64,000 nt of DNA from Acanthosepion esculentum (taxonomy: Eukaryota > Mollusca > Cephalopoda > Sepiida > Sepiidae), in NCBI GenBank assembly GCA_964036315.1, contig OZ038517.1, positions 23,345,162-23,409,161 on the forward strand, written 5' to 3'. The notes below the pieces were generated by a model. It saw nothing but the letters and a program-made list of their open reading frames with translations, had not been told where the DNA came from and made no database searches. Of this stretch, positions 11,965-23,075 are shown one piece after another. Both the position numbers and the translations under genes were made by a program. Within the stretch, counting starts at the first letter, position 1; every line of letters starts with the position of its first letter.

Positions 11965-13210
11965 AGTACACTTGCTATTACTAGGGTGTGTAACTTAATA
12001 CAATAAAATATAAATTTTCACTAATTTTTTTTGAAGAATTTTTTATTAACATATAAAATACTCCCACTATTTTAAAAACAATTTAATAATTAAAATAATA
12101 AACACTTATTTAATAATTTAATTTCATTAATTTTGTTTATATTTAAAAACCTTTCTTGCCTTTTTCTTTGTTGTGGGTTGATTCAAATCCATAACACAAC
12201 TTTATTGTTATAAATCTTTGAAAATTAAACTGTTATTTTATTAAATTAAATTAAGCATACATTTATTACTATAATTTAAATAAATTTTTCATTTGACTAA
12301 GAGTATAAGGTAAATATGGTCCAAAAAGAAAAAAAAGAAATTTATCTGATAGTAAGAATAGTGAATAATTTTTTTTAGAAACGCGACTATAAGTGGTAAG
12401 TTATAGTAATTTTTGGGGAAGCATAAGTGCTAGTATAGAATAGATTTGAGTTGGGTACATGTGCAAGTTTAATTAAAGTGTTAGTATTGTTATAGGAGTA
12501 GTATTTAAAATATTTAAAACCTTGGATTAAATTATGCAAGAAAGAGACCAGCTTACCGAGTTAGTCAAGGAAGTAGTTCGAATCTAAACTGGATGAAGTA
12601 AAAAGTCAACAGTATATAGGAGGGGATCATGAAAAGACATTTTTTTCATTGGTTGACATTGGCTGACATATGTCAATAAGAATGGTCGAAATCCTAGCAA
12701 TGTCAGAATGATTTTTTGCAATGTTGATGTGCATAGCAAGATGATTTCAAGAGTCAGGTCGGAGTTGCTGTCTGAACCAATATGATGCAAATCCCGAAAT
12801 CGGCGATGAGAACAGTGCATCACTGAAGACCACCCTTGATGCATCTAAAATGTATTATTCAATTATTTATTTCATGACTATAAAGTAAATAAACTTAAGT
12901 ATTACTGATTTTCTTCATGACTTTTTTCATAACAAGAAGGTAAAACTGGGACCTGTTTTTTCTTTTCTTTTATATTTCATGACATTTTTCTATAACATTT
13001 TTCACCTTAACTTTTTTTCCCCATAACTGTTTCAATCTATTCATATGTAGATAGTTATTGTTTTATAGAATTTAAAGGTTGCAAGTTTATGTATTTTTGG
13101 TGTGTGCATGTTCACATGTAAACAATTAAAGACGAAGCATACAAAAATTTGGGTTTATTCTACAGACTGTTTATTCAGAGAAACTGTAGAGAAACAAAGT
13201 TCTTAATGTT
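11965..13210. other. no gene recognised
   Basis: AT-rich. The minus ORF at 12584-12844 shows no recognisable domain. Confidence 0.45.
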
Positions 13211-13214
13211 TCCT

Positions 13215-13670
13215 GGGTATATCACTTTCCTTCTTCTGGTTCAGAAGTTAGAGTAAGTAAGTATAAGCATCATTATTATGGTTGAGCTCAGGTAGCCTCT
13301 CACTGAGTTGGAACAACCAAAGAAAGTTTATATTTACTTTATCAGTGTTTATATTGATCAAGCTTAAGTTAGCCTTGCGCTGAGTTGGAACAACCAAAGT
13401 AAAATTTGTCTTACTTTATTGGTGGTGTTTCAGCAAGACACATGCAAATACCATGCATTGGAAAGCGGACGAGAGTTTTTTTTTCTGGCCCAGAAGTATG
13501 TTTGGGCAAGTCATGATAACCATGGTTATAATTGTTGAGCTCAAGTCAGCCTTGTGTTGAATTGGAACAACCACAGAAAAAAGGTTGATTTACTTCATAG
13601 GTGGAGGTTTTGGAAGACATGTGTTAATGACATGTGTTGATAAGTGGAAAGAGAGTTCAGTTGTGAGTAG
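13215..13670 (+). repeat. degenerate tandem repeat, three diverged units
   Basis: ttgagctca..t.agcct followed by gagttggaacaaccaaag occurs at about 13281, 13354 and 13534, each followed by tttactt and, further on, gaagacat-type blocks. Confidence 0.6.
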
Positions 13671-13956
13671 ATTTGGAACATCTTTTTTCCATGTGTTGCT
13701 ACATCTTGGAGCAAAAGGAAGAAAGAGAAAGAGGAAGGAAATGTCTTAAACAGTGCCACCTAATAGGCGTTTGGTGAAGCCAAGTTAGGTGAAAAAAATT
13801 TCCTGTTCCTTTATTACTAGTATCATGGGAAAATATATTTTTTTGTTTTCTTTTTATTATTATTATTATTTTATTTATTGATTTTATTTCATTTTAGCAA
13901 TTTTTAACCAGTAACCAATCCTTTGTCCTAAACAACTGAAAATCTCCCTTTCTCTT

Positions 13957-13967
13957 TATATATATAT

Positions 13968-14037
<70 letters not shown>
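13957..14037. repeat. (TA)n microsatellite
   Basis: About 80 bp of near-perfect TA. Confidence 0.95.
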
Positions 14038-14039
<2 letters not shown>

Positions 14040-14152
14040 CAGTGGTAATGGTTATGCTAATATTAGCTATTTCCTTATAAGGAAACATTCGACATTTATT
14101 GACCGAGCAGTCAGTATTGCTGCTTTTGGTTTAAATTTATAAAATCTTTCTA

Positions 14153-14499
14153 GGGTCTGTCTATATTTCTGAGATGAGGTATTATGTACAGTATTTACAT
14201 TAGTCAGACTATTGTACTCATCTTTGTCGCCATATTTGTCACAACGTTTCGGTCGTTGTACGCTCCGGCCTTCTTCAGGTGGTTGGAATTTTGAACCGAA
14301 CCCTTTATTTCGATCACTGGGGTAGACTGTTCTAGTTCCACAAACCATGTTTGATGGATATCAGTTATCAGTTATCTCCTGCTAATTTTCCATCTGAAAG
14401 TTCTCCACTGCCTGAACCGGGTATTGAACTCACACTCTTTTGGGGTCTGTCACTGGATCTAACCAACGCCTTTATCCACTGTGCCATGTGTCCTTGAGG
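14153..14499 (-). repeat. SINE family A, full-length copy with target duplication
   Basis: Reverse complement: tRNA-like head with A-box-like GGCACAGTGGATAAAGG and B-box-like GAGTTCAATACC, a middle with CAACCACCTGAAGAAGGCCG and AAACGTTGTGAC, and a tail ATACCTCATCTCAGAAATAT. It is 347 bp between exact AATCTTTCTA repeats at 14143-14152 and 14500-14509. This is the reference copy for the family. Confidence 0.85.
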
Positions 14500-14533
14500 A
14501 ATCTTTCTATTAAAACAATTTTTCAGAAAAATA

Positions 14534-15129
14534 CTAGGTTGGCCAGAATGTCCTGACTCACTTAGGAAGCAGAAAGAATACAATACATCTTGATCCCTGT
14601 CTGTTGGAATTTCCAAGGAGTACTGCTTTTCAACCTTATACCACACAGTTGTGCCATTAATGCTAAAATGTATTGCCAACAGCTAGACCATGTGTATGAT
14701 AAACTAAAGAAGGCGTATCCTATTTTGGTCAATTGGGCTTTGTTCCAGCAAGACAATGCAAGGCCACACACTGCCAGGTTGACGTGGTAGAAGTTCAAAC
14801 AAATGGATGGTGTTGAGATTCTTCCATATTCACCATTCTGTCCTGATGCTGCTCTGAGTTACTATGGCCTATACCACTTAATGGCACATTTACTCTGCAA
14901 CCAGTGATTTAACACTTTTGATGAAGTGAAGGAAGTTTATTTATAGTTTTTGGTTCAAAGCCAATGGACTGGTATCTAGGACAGATTGGGGTGCTGGCTG
15001 ATCAATAGTAGAAAATTGCCGAGAATGACAAACTTTATTTTGAAGAATAAATGTTGGTGTTGCTCCATAAAATTTTGTTGTTTTCTTTCCACTTCCTAAG
15101 TGAGTCGGACTTTCTGGATAACCCAATAG
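14534..15129 (+). mobile_element. internally deleted mariner element
   Basis: Inverted ends ctaggttggccagaatgtcc (left) and, reading inward from the right, ctattgggttatccagaaag, both running into gactcacttaggaag. The transposase remnant is 14588-14935: GVLLFNLIPHS, YCQQLDH and QQDNARPHTARL, then, after a stop, ILPYSPFCPD, the region of the third catalytic acid. The N-terminal DNA-binding half is absent and stops are present. At about 600 bp it is less than half of a usual 1.3-kb mariner. Confidence 0.82.
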
Positions 15130-15130
15130 A

Positions 15131-17085
15131 TTTCTCAAGTCAACTGTTAGTGCTCTTTCTGGTATTAATAGGGGTTTCCTTCCTAAACCTAGTAGTGTGG
15201 AACATCAACATCTTGATTATGTCATTATTTTCCCTTTGTGCTACATGTGATATACAATTTAGTTGCTACTACTGTTGAAAGCTCTCAAGTGATGTCATTT
15301 CTGTTATTTGATACAGTTCTTCCTTCGTGATTCTATAATGCCAATCAACAATGTTCAAAGAAGAATGGTCTTTGCCAAGATCCACAGGCTTCACTTGCTT
15401 GAAGACATTTTTAACCATTGATCCTAAAAGCAGCTGAGAGTTTAGATATTTCTAACCATGTTTGGTGCTATCCATAATATCCATATAAATATTTAAATCT
15501 GATGTTTAAATCTGAGGCTACATAAGAAATTGTATAGCTTTTTGGTTAATGTTTTGGTTTTGTAACAATTTGCAGTGTTGAGCAGAATTACACGTAAGAG
15601 AAAGCATTTATTAAATTTGTTGGCATAGTAATCGAGAATTCAATCTCCGTCTAAAACTGAATCTATCCATATGTAGATGGTACTTGTTCTTACCAGTAAC
15701 TAGTTTGTCCTTTGTCCTAAACAGCTGAAAAAAAGTCTGACCAAATTGCAAAGCATCAAATTTTTTTTTAAAAGACTTCAGGATCAGGCTGATAACTTTT
15801 CAGCACACTCACGTGTCTCTTATTCATAGAAGCTGTATGGCACTTTTAGCTATAAAGACGAAATTTTAGAAAAAAAACACCCAAACTTTATTTTCTATCC
15901 AATAACAGACAATATTTACAAACATCTCAAAAGTATCCCATGGTACAATGCACACCATTTAAATTAAAGTGTCTATTGGTTAGAAATTAATGTCATCATG
16001 TGAAATATTTGACCAATCAGAGAAAACTAAAACCCTATTATTTCTAGAGCCTACTTTTGGGAAAAGTTTCTTATAAAAAACCATAGATTTTGGCTTTCAG
16101 TAGCAGTGGAATGACTGTCACTAAACCGGTCAAACACAAGAGAAAACATGGCTACATAGCTTTTTCCTTTTCCACTGTGATTGTTGAAAGAACCACAACA
16201 ATAGCAGGGGTGGTCAGTGAATCTTTGCCAATAATAAAAGACAACAGTTTTTTTTACTAAACAACAGTTTTTTACTGTGTCCCAACTACTAAAAGTCTTT
16301 TCTAAACCATAGATTTTCTGTGGACTACCTGAAAACTTTATTTCAATTGAAGACTATTTTTAATCCTTTTTGTGTATGTTTGTAAATACAAATGATTTAT
16401 TTAACAGGCAGACTCATGTTTTCTTTATCTTTATTTTTTTGTTTGGAATTTGGATGTTTAGATTTTTAATATAAAATAATCTGAACAACCGAACCTCCTA
16501 CAATGTCTTTGCTAAAAATTCGAAAAGAAACTGTATAATTTCTTTATTTTACTAAATCTTCTTCTATATAATAAATATAAAAATCAATTCAAGGGACACT
16601 ACTCTTTAACCTTCAATAACTTCTATAATATAATAAATGCAAAAATCTCAGTCACACTTTTTCAAGTAAAGGGATTCAACTCTCTAATTTTAAAAAATCT
16701 CATCGTCTATATAAATAAATGCGAAAGTCAGTGTGTCACACTTTTTCAACATATCATACAATTTTGGAATCAGGCTGACTTTGTGAGCAAATGAAAAACA
16801 TTCCAGGCCAAATCCTGAAATGTTGTATTCCCAAGTTTTCATTACGAAGATTGTTTTTGACAATTTTTTACATGATATTTTTGCAACAAATTCTTTTTGT
16901 ATGATAACAATTTTCATAACTTGGAAATATATTTGGGAATAATCGAAATTAATTGCGAAATCCAGTGAAAGTTACCCATGAAATAAAAATAATTGTTTGT
17001 ACAGAAATTAAGGACCTAAGTATATCAAGCTGTCTCTAAATTAAAATAGCAGCAGAAGAATTACTGTTGAACTTTAATGCAATGT
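15131..17085. other. no gene recognised; degenerate ataataaatgc repeats
   Basis: Between 16560 and 16745 the phrase ctatataataaatgcaaaa recurs three times with drift, the last two followed by cacactttttcaa. No exon is convincing. Confidence 0.4.
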
Positions 17086-17089
17086 TTTG

Positions 17090-17664
17090 TGGTAACCACC
17101 ACCATCATCATTCATAGAAAATATACAACAAGCATTCATTGGTTAATCACCTTCAATCTAGCTCGCTGATTGGTCAGGTTCGACCAATCAAATCACCCAC
17201 ACGCGACAGGTCTGTTTTTGCGCCAACTAAAGTTGATCCAGTTACGTGGTCCAACATACTATAAAAACCAAACACAAGTGATTCTCGCTCTCTTTTTCCT
17301 CACTCTCTTCGTCGTTCTCTTTGTCACTCATACGTCTCAACTCCGCTGCCAAAATGTGACCCTTAAAGAACTCCCATCTTGACTAATCCAGTCAGACGTA
17401 AAAGAACTTTACAACTAATCACGCAAGTACATTCTGAACTATTACCAACTTGTACAATATACAATTCCAAACACTCAACACATATTCATTCTTCTAAACT
17501 ACAATTTAATAGTAAATCTAATCCTAATGTGCTCAGGTATAAATATTTCCTAGTCTAAGAGACGTAACTCTGTCTAACCTTTCAGTTTACATGCATGTAC
17601 ATCAAATACTTAATAAATTCAATTGTTATGTTTTCAACCCTACGTTCTGTTTTGTATTTTACCA
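17090..17664 (+). mobile_element. possible solo LTR of a second family
   Basis: Ends TGGTAA...TTACCA form a terminal inverted hexamer. Inside are a CCAAT palindrome (17167-17190), TATAAAAA at about 17260, a pyrimidine-rich leader tctcgctctctttttcctc and AATAAA at about 17613, the layout of an LTR promoter and polyadenylation region. No target duplication was found, so it could instead be a cellular promoter. Confidence 0.4.
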
Positions 17665-17902
17665 TGTGCTATTTTACGTCAAATATAAATTGCATTGAGA
17701 CCACCACATTGAATAGCGACCTCCAGCATAATGGCATGATCCTTTCCACACCTTTTCTAGACAAAATAAAATAATTGTAGCAGGACCCGCAACATTGCAC
17801 ATCTACAACACATTTGCAAACCTCACCGTTAAGGGTCCCACTACAGTTTAAATGCGGCACTCAATTTTGAGTTCTTCTGTAGTTTATTGTTGCTTATCGC
17901 AT

Positions 17903-18130
17903 ATGGCAGCAGTATGCCTTGCAAACAATGCTCCTCCAACAGAGGACCAGATTGTAATCAAAAGAGCCAAGGCTGCAGCAAGGAAAAGAAAGTCCTATGT
18001 AAATGAATACCCAGATTAAACGGCAGCCAGGAGAGCTCCGAATGTTGAGAATATGCAAAGACTTAGGGACTCTCAAACTCCTGAACAAACTGGAGACCCA
18101 ATCACAAGCCATCCACAGGAGCTAGTTTAA
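17903..18130 (+). pseudogene. broken short ORF, possible transposon relic
   Basis: ATG at 17903 reads MAAVCLANNAPPTEDQIVIK, RAKAAARKRKSYVNEYPD, one in-frame TAA, then TAARRAPNVENMQRLRDSQT and PEQTGDPITSHPQELV to a stop at 18130. Frame and Ala/Arg-rich style are kept across the internal stop, which suggests one inactivated ORF. The ARRA...ENMQRLR.SQTPEQ phrase resembles repeats in the N-terminal part of Helitron-associated proteins; weak. Confidence 0.3.
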
Positions 18131-18399
18131 ATGCTGCCCAACAGGGTGGCTTTTAAGCTAGTAATTTATATTGTTAAAGTTTTTTCTTCAAAAACACTCT
18201 CTACAACTTAATTTAATGTTTCTTTAAATCTGAATGACTTTCTAAGAATTAACTAACTACAATCATTGTTTTTTATTTTGTTAAGTGAATTTATAAAGTG
18301 TGTCAGTGACCAAGACTGGAAGGTCTGCTTGCTAAAACTTTAAAATTCTCAAACTTTATTAATTAGTCTTTTATTAAAAAAAAAAAAAAAAGTCATAAT

Positions 18400-18625
18400 T
18401 AACGTGTTCAAATATAAGCAGTTGCTTAATGATGGTCGTTAGTGTTCTGTTCTGTCGTCAAGTATAATGTCGTGTGTTGAATGTAGTTCCGGTTTATTTC
18501 CATGTGTCGTGATGTTCCGAAATTAATTTATCGTCTGTGTTTTTTAAACACGGACCATCAAGGTAATGTAAAAATATTTTTTGTTAAAACTTGAAAGACA
18601 AAAGTTAGTATTTCCGCCATCTTAA
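18400..18625 (+). promoter_or_regulatory. candidate TYW1 promoter and noncoding first exon
   Basis: A CpG-containing island in AT-rich surroundings, about 4.4 kb before the first coding exon. It has ETS-like GTTCCGGTTT and GTTCCGAAAT and, at 18613-18623, a YY1-like CCGCCATCTT of the type found just downstream of housekeeping start sites. A possible 5' splice site ATCAAG|GTAATG lies at 18562/18563 and could pair with the acceptor at 22945. The need for an upstream noncoding exon is seen; this location is inferred. Confidence 0.35.
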
Positions 18626-21085
18626 AGCTATTTTTTGACATTGAATCAACAAAAGAATTCTATTAATTAAAAATATTGTATATTCGATAATGGGCAAGTT
18701 GTCTGTCGTCTCGAAAGTGATTTATTGTCTAACTTTTTTTTTCTCACTTAAGTAGTAAATTTAAATTTTAAATAATAATTTAAAAACATCAATTCTTTTA
18801 ACTTTTAAAATGTGTTGACAGATTGATTCTTCTTGGGTTTTTAAAAAATTGGAATGTTTTTGTGTTTTTTTTATTATGATTCTTCTTATTTCTTAGTTGT
18901 TTTCTTTTTTATGATTTTTTTTTTTAATTTAAAGTTTAACTTTTCAAATTTATTAAAAATTTATTTATTTATTACTTTAATTTGCTTCTTACAAAAATCA
19001 GTTGAAGCACATCAAGGAAGTAAATGTTGAATTTTTTTTTTTTTTTTTTGATGTCTTTCACTTTTTTAAAAAAATATACATACACGTACTTAGTTTTTTT
19101 TTTACTCATTTTGAAATAAATGTTAGTTAAAAAATATTACTACCTTTCTAGTTTGTTAGATAAATTATTCAAATTTTTTTCTTTTCTGTACTTAAAAAAA
19201 AAAGAGTCTGAAATATTGTAATCACATTTTTTTTTCGTTGTATTTATTTAACTTGGTTAATTCAGTAAAAAAATTATTTCATGTTTCAGAATTAAAAAAG
19301 TAAAACTAAAATTTGAAAAAAAGGTAGTGTTTAAATTTTAATAGCCCCCCCCCCCAATCTTATGATAAAATTAAATAACTTTTCGGTAGAATGAACAAGT
19401 ATTTTTTTTATCAGAACTTTTTCTTTTTTAATTTTTATTATAGTTTGATCACTAAACTCAGACCCCTTTCTCCGGTCGCCAATATCAGATTTTTGTTTCC
19501 TTCTATGCTTATCAGTACAATTTAAAAATAACAAAAATAACTTTGTTAATTAATTACTCCTACCTGATATAGTTATTGGAATCTGGGTTCAATTCCAGAT
19601 AAAAGACAAGGTACGCATTTATTTTGGGACGGAAACAGATTTAAAACAAAATTTGACGTCATTGTGTACCAAAAAGTTGTTTTACTTTTTTAAAATCACT
19701 AAGAAAACTAAAAGTGAAGTGGTTTCAATTAAAATAAAAAAGAAATAATAATTTTTTGGTTCAAGGCAAATCAATTATCGGCATTTTTGAAACGCACATT
19801 TTATTTTTATGAATAGAGACTCGAGAAGAAAATACAATTATTTATTACAAGTGGAAGCTATGATTTTTTTTATATTATCACTTTTTTTTTTTCCTGGTCC
19901 GTGAATAATTAACTTTTTTTCTTCCTTTTTAAAAAAAAAAAAAAAAAAAAGCTTTTTCCCATAAACTGGTTCAGTGATTGATTTTCATAAGTTTATAAAT
20001 TTCATTATCGATTTTCTAAAAACAGTTCCTGGCATACGATTTTTTTTTTTTTTTTTTTTTTTTAGCAATAACATTTCTTTTTTTTTGTCTGTTTTTCTTA
20101 TGCTTTTTTAGCTTCAGTTGAGTATTGTTATTGTAGGATTTTTTTGTTACTTTGAAACTAAAAGACAGATCTGATTTAGTAGTGCCAGGTCCTAGTAATT
20201 TGATATGATTATTATTGGGAGGTATTCTGACCCTGTTTCCGCAGCAGTGCTATTGATTGAGTGACCCCTCCCTAAAAAAAAAGAAAAAAAATCCACGATT
20301 TCAAATAGAGTACGTATGTATCTCCACGAAAAAACTCTAAAAAGTCAACATAAATGCAATATTTTTACTCTCATTTCACAGCTTTTAGCCAAAGTTTAAT
20401 GAATATGTAAGTAGTAAATAAACTGAGTGACAAAACAAAAGTCAGGTATTGTCACATTTTTGTTTTAGGTCTTAAAAAGTCATTCATCTGCCATCAGTTT
20501 TTTTTTTTTAGATACCTCTCTACACAGAAAACTCGATACCTAAAAAATTTATTTTTTAAAATGAAAAAAAGCTTTCTTGAATCTTTTGTTTTAGTCTTAC
20601 TCTTAATTTCAAGCTAAAGATTAATTTAAATTTAATACTTCTAACAAAAATACTTTGCAGATTTTCAAAAAACTAATTTGAATTTACTAAGGATATTTCT
20701 TTTTCTTTCTTTTTTTTTCTTCAATACCTGATTAGCACCCTATTTTAGTTGTCTTTCATTGCAATGTAATTTTATTTATTAAAAAAAATCTTCTCAAAAT
20801 AAAATACTTTCCAGAGACTTTATTTGAGTAATGTTAGCTGATTTAAAGTTTAATCTGATTTGAACTAATATTGTTTACTTCAAGTTTAAAATATCACAAA
20901 AGTGCATTTTTTGACACTGTGGTAGCTGTTTATTTAAGCTGTTCAGGTGTGGACAGATGGATGTTTATCTAATGTTTTTCTACTGGGGCTTTATTCATAA
21001 AATAAAATAATTGAATATTAATATGAGCACTTTTTTATATATAATTTTTAAGTACCTAGTGATTTTTAAAATTTAGGAAAATATT
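18626..21085. other. no gene recognised; homopolymer-rich
   Basis: Many T and A runs (for example 19030-19049, 19930-19950, 20041-20063) and a C run at 19346-19355. It would be the 5' intron of TYW1 if the 18.5-kb promoter is right. Confidence 0.5.
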
Positions 21086-21091
21086 CTCTGT

Positions 21092-21918
21092 AATATATTT
21101 GGTCGAAGGCATACAACAATTTTGTTCAGAATATATTTGGTCGAAGGCATACAACAATTTTGTTCAGAATATATTTGGTCGAAGGCATACAACAATTTTG
21201 TTCAGAATATATTTGGTCGAAGGCATACAACAATTTTGTTCAGAATATATTTGGTCGAAGGCATACAACAATTTTGTTCAGAATATATTTGGTCGAAGGC
21301 ATACAACAATTTTGTTCAGAATATATTTGGTCGAAGGCATACAACAATTTTGTTCAGAATATATTTGGTCGAAGGCATACAACAATTTTGTTCAGAATAT
21401 ATTTGGTCGAAGGCATACAACAATTTTGTTCAGAATATATTTGGTCGAAGGCATACAACAATTTTGTTCAGAATATATTTGGTCGAAGGCATACAACAAT
21501 TTTGTTCAGAATATATTTGGTCGAAGGCATACAACAATTTTGTTCAGAATATATTTGGTCGAAGGCATACAACAATTTTGTTCAGAATATATTTGGTCGA
21601 AGGCATACAACAATTTTGTTCAGAATATATTTGGTCGAAGGCATACAACAATTTTGTTCAGAATATATTTGGTCGAAGGCATACAACAATTTTGTTCAGA
21701 ATATATTTGGTCGAAGGCATACAACAATTTTGTTCAGAATATATTTGGTCGAAGGCATACAACAATTTTGTTCAGAATATATTTGGTCGAAGGCATACAA
21801 CAATTTTGTTCAGAATATATTTGGTCGAAGGCATACAACAATTTTGTTCAGAATATATTTGGTCGAAGGCATACAACAATTTTGTTCAGAATATATTTGG
21901 TCGAAGGCATACAACAAT
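21092..21918 (+). repeat. 38-bp minisatellite, about 22 uniform copies
   Basis: The unit is ggtcgaaggcatacaacaat plus tttgttcagaatatattt. I saw no internal variant. Since 38 is not a multiple of 3, the three overlapping ORFs of 254-273 codons are one repeat read in rotating phase and are not genes. The unit shares gaaggcat..caa, ttca and atat with the 35-bp R1 unit at 34.8 kb. Confidence 0.97.
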
Positions 21919-22540
21919 AGGTAGCTAAAAAAGATGCACTATGCTAGTCAGTAAGGTCCAGATTTAAGTGATGTGGTGTTTTGCCAAAAATCCTCACATG
22001 CAACATGAAGATTCTTCTTGCTTGGGCCATCTAAATGTGATGGCTGCACAGTATACAAGCTCACTCATTGGCCAATCTCTGCTAACTGAGTAACCTCCCA
22101 GAAGAGTATTCATGGATGTACAGTAAGGTTCGACTTGATTACCAAATGACATATAAAATAGCTAGATACTTTACAGACAGATTTTGAATGGATTCAAAGG
22201 ACAAGACATTTGTAGCTGATGTGGGAGCCACTTTTGATGGAAATAAGTTGAAAACTTTCAAATTAAATTAATTTAACACATGGAGGATTTTCTTTTTTTC
22301 ATATGTATTTCTGTAAAGAACCTAATTCAAGGGATTTGTAAGTGTGCCATGTGATATGGTGAAATTAAGTAGTCAGCTAGCCCTGAGAGTGTCTCCCCAG
22401 AGGAAGACTGAACAGTGTTTAGTATCTACCACATCCTATAAGTAAGGGAGAAAAAAAAAGTGAATCCTTTTCTTCTATACTGCTGATTGGGGTAGCATCA
22501 CACAACACTGCAAATTACTACAAGATCAAAACATAACTGA
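21919..22540. other. no gene recognised; upstream part may belong to the following retroelement
   Basis: Non-repetitive sequence between the 38-bp array and a reverse-transcriptase remnant. No intact frame. Confidence 0.4.
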
Positions 22541-22551
22541 GGAGGAACTCT

Positions 22552-22750
22552 GGTCATGTTTTTTAAATAGTTTTGTCAGATCAAGACTTTCATATGGATG
22601 TCTTGCATGGTATCAAACCTGATCAGAAATATTTAAATTGCCAGCTCTATACAATCGCTTTCTCAGATCAATGATTAAGAATGGCTTTGAGTGAATAAAC
22701 ACTGTAGGTCTAAGCAAAGACCATCTTTCTTTGAATTACAAAAAATACAA
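22552..22750 (+). pseudogene. non-LTR retrotransposon reverse transcriptase, C-terminal relic
   Basis: The frame reads CFLNSFVRSRLSYGCLAWYQ, a stop, then RFLRSMIKNGFE. This matches the segment after the RT palm in many invertebrate LINEs (SFVRSRLTYGCQAW...FLRRMIRNGF). Two stops show that it is dead. Confidence 0.6.
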
Positions 22751-22945
22751 CTGCGCAGAAACCCCATCATGTGAAAACTACTAAAATGAATATCACATGT
22801 AACTTGATGGCTTTAAGCGAAGTTCGTTAGTAGACATGGTAGAGTAATTCCATGCTTGATTTAAGTATTTTTTTTTTTTTTCATTGTGCTTAGAATGTAA
22901 ATTTCTAAGATAAAAATTACTTTTTCTATTTAAATCTGATTTCAG

Positions 22946-23075
22946 ACCATCTACTGTGATGTTGGAGACATTATTACAATATGAAGTCACAGATTTTCTT
23001 CATATTCCTGTATGGTTAGTGTTGTTGGCCTGCATCTCGATTGGTTACTTCTGGAAAACCAGGACTCAAATCAAG
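22946..23075 (+). CDS. TYW1: TYW1 coding exon 1 (starts at ATG 22959)
   Basis: An acceptor (ttctatttaaatctgatttcag) ends at 22945, so the first 13 bases are 5' untranslated and at least one noncoding exon lies upstream. ATG at 22959 opens 39 codons: a short polar start, then a hydrophobic stretch of about 18 residues (IPVWLVLLACISIGYFW), then a basic KTRTQIK. This is a membrane anchor of the kind at the N-terminus of animal TYW1. A GTG one codon earlier is not needed as a start. The donor AAG|GTAAAT gives phase 0. Confidence 0.85.

Noticed and set aside
13894..14088. 64-codon ORF over (TA)n
   Set aside because: Microsatellite translation.
14367..14679. Minus ORFs of 103 and 78 codons
   Set aside because: They fall in SINE family A and the mariner relic; the plus-strand transposase frame explains the region better.
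21099..21928. Repeat protein of about 270 residues at the 38-bp array
   Set aside because: Same artefact; three frames give the same rotating peptide.
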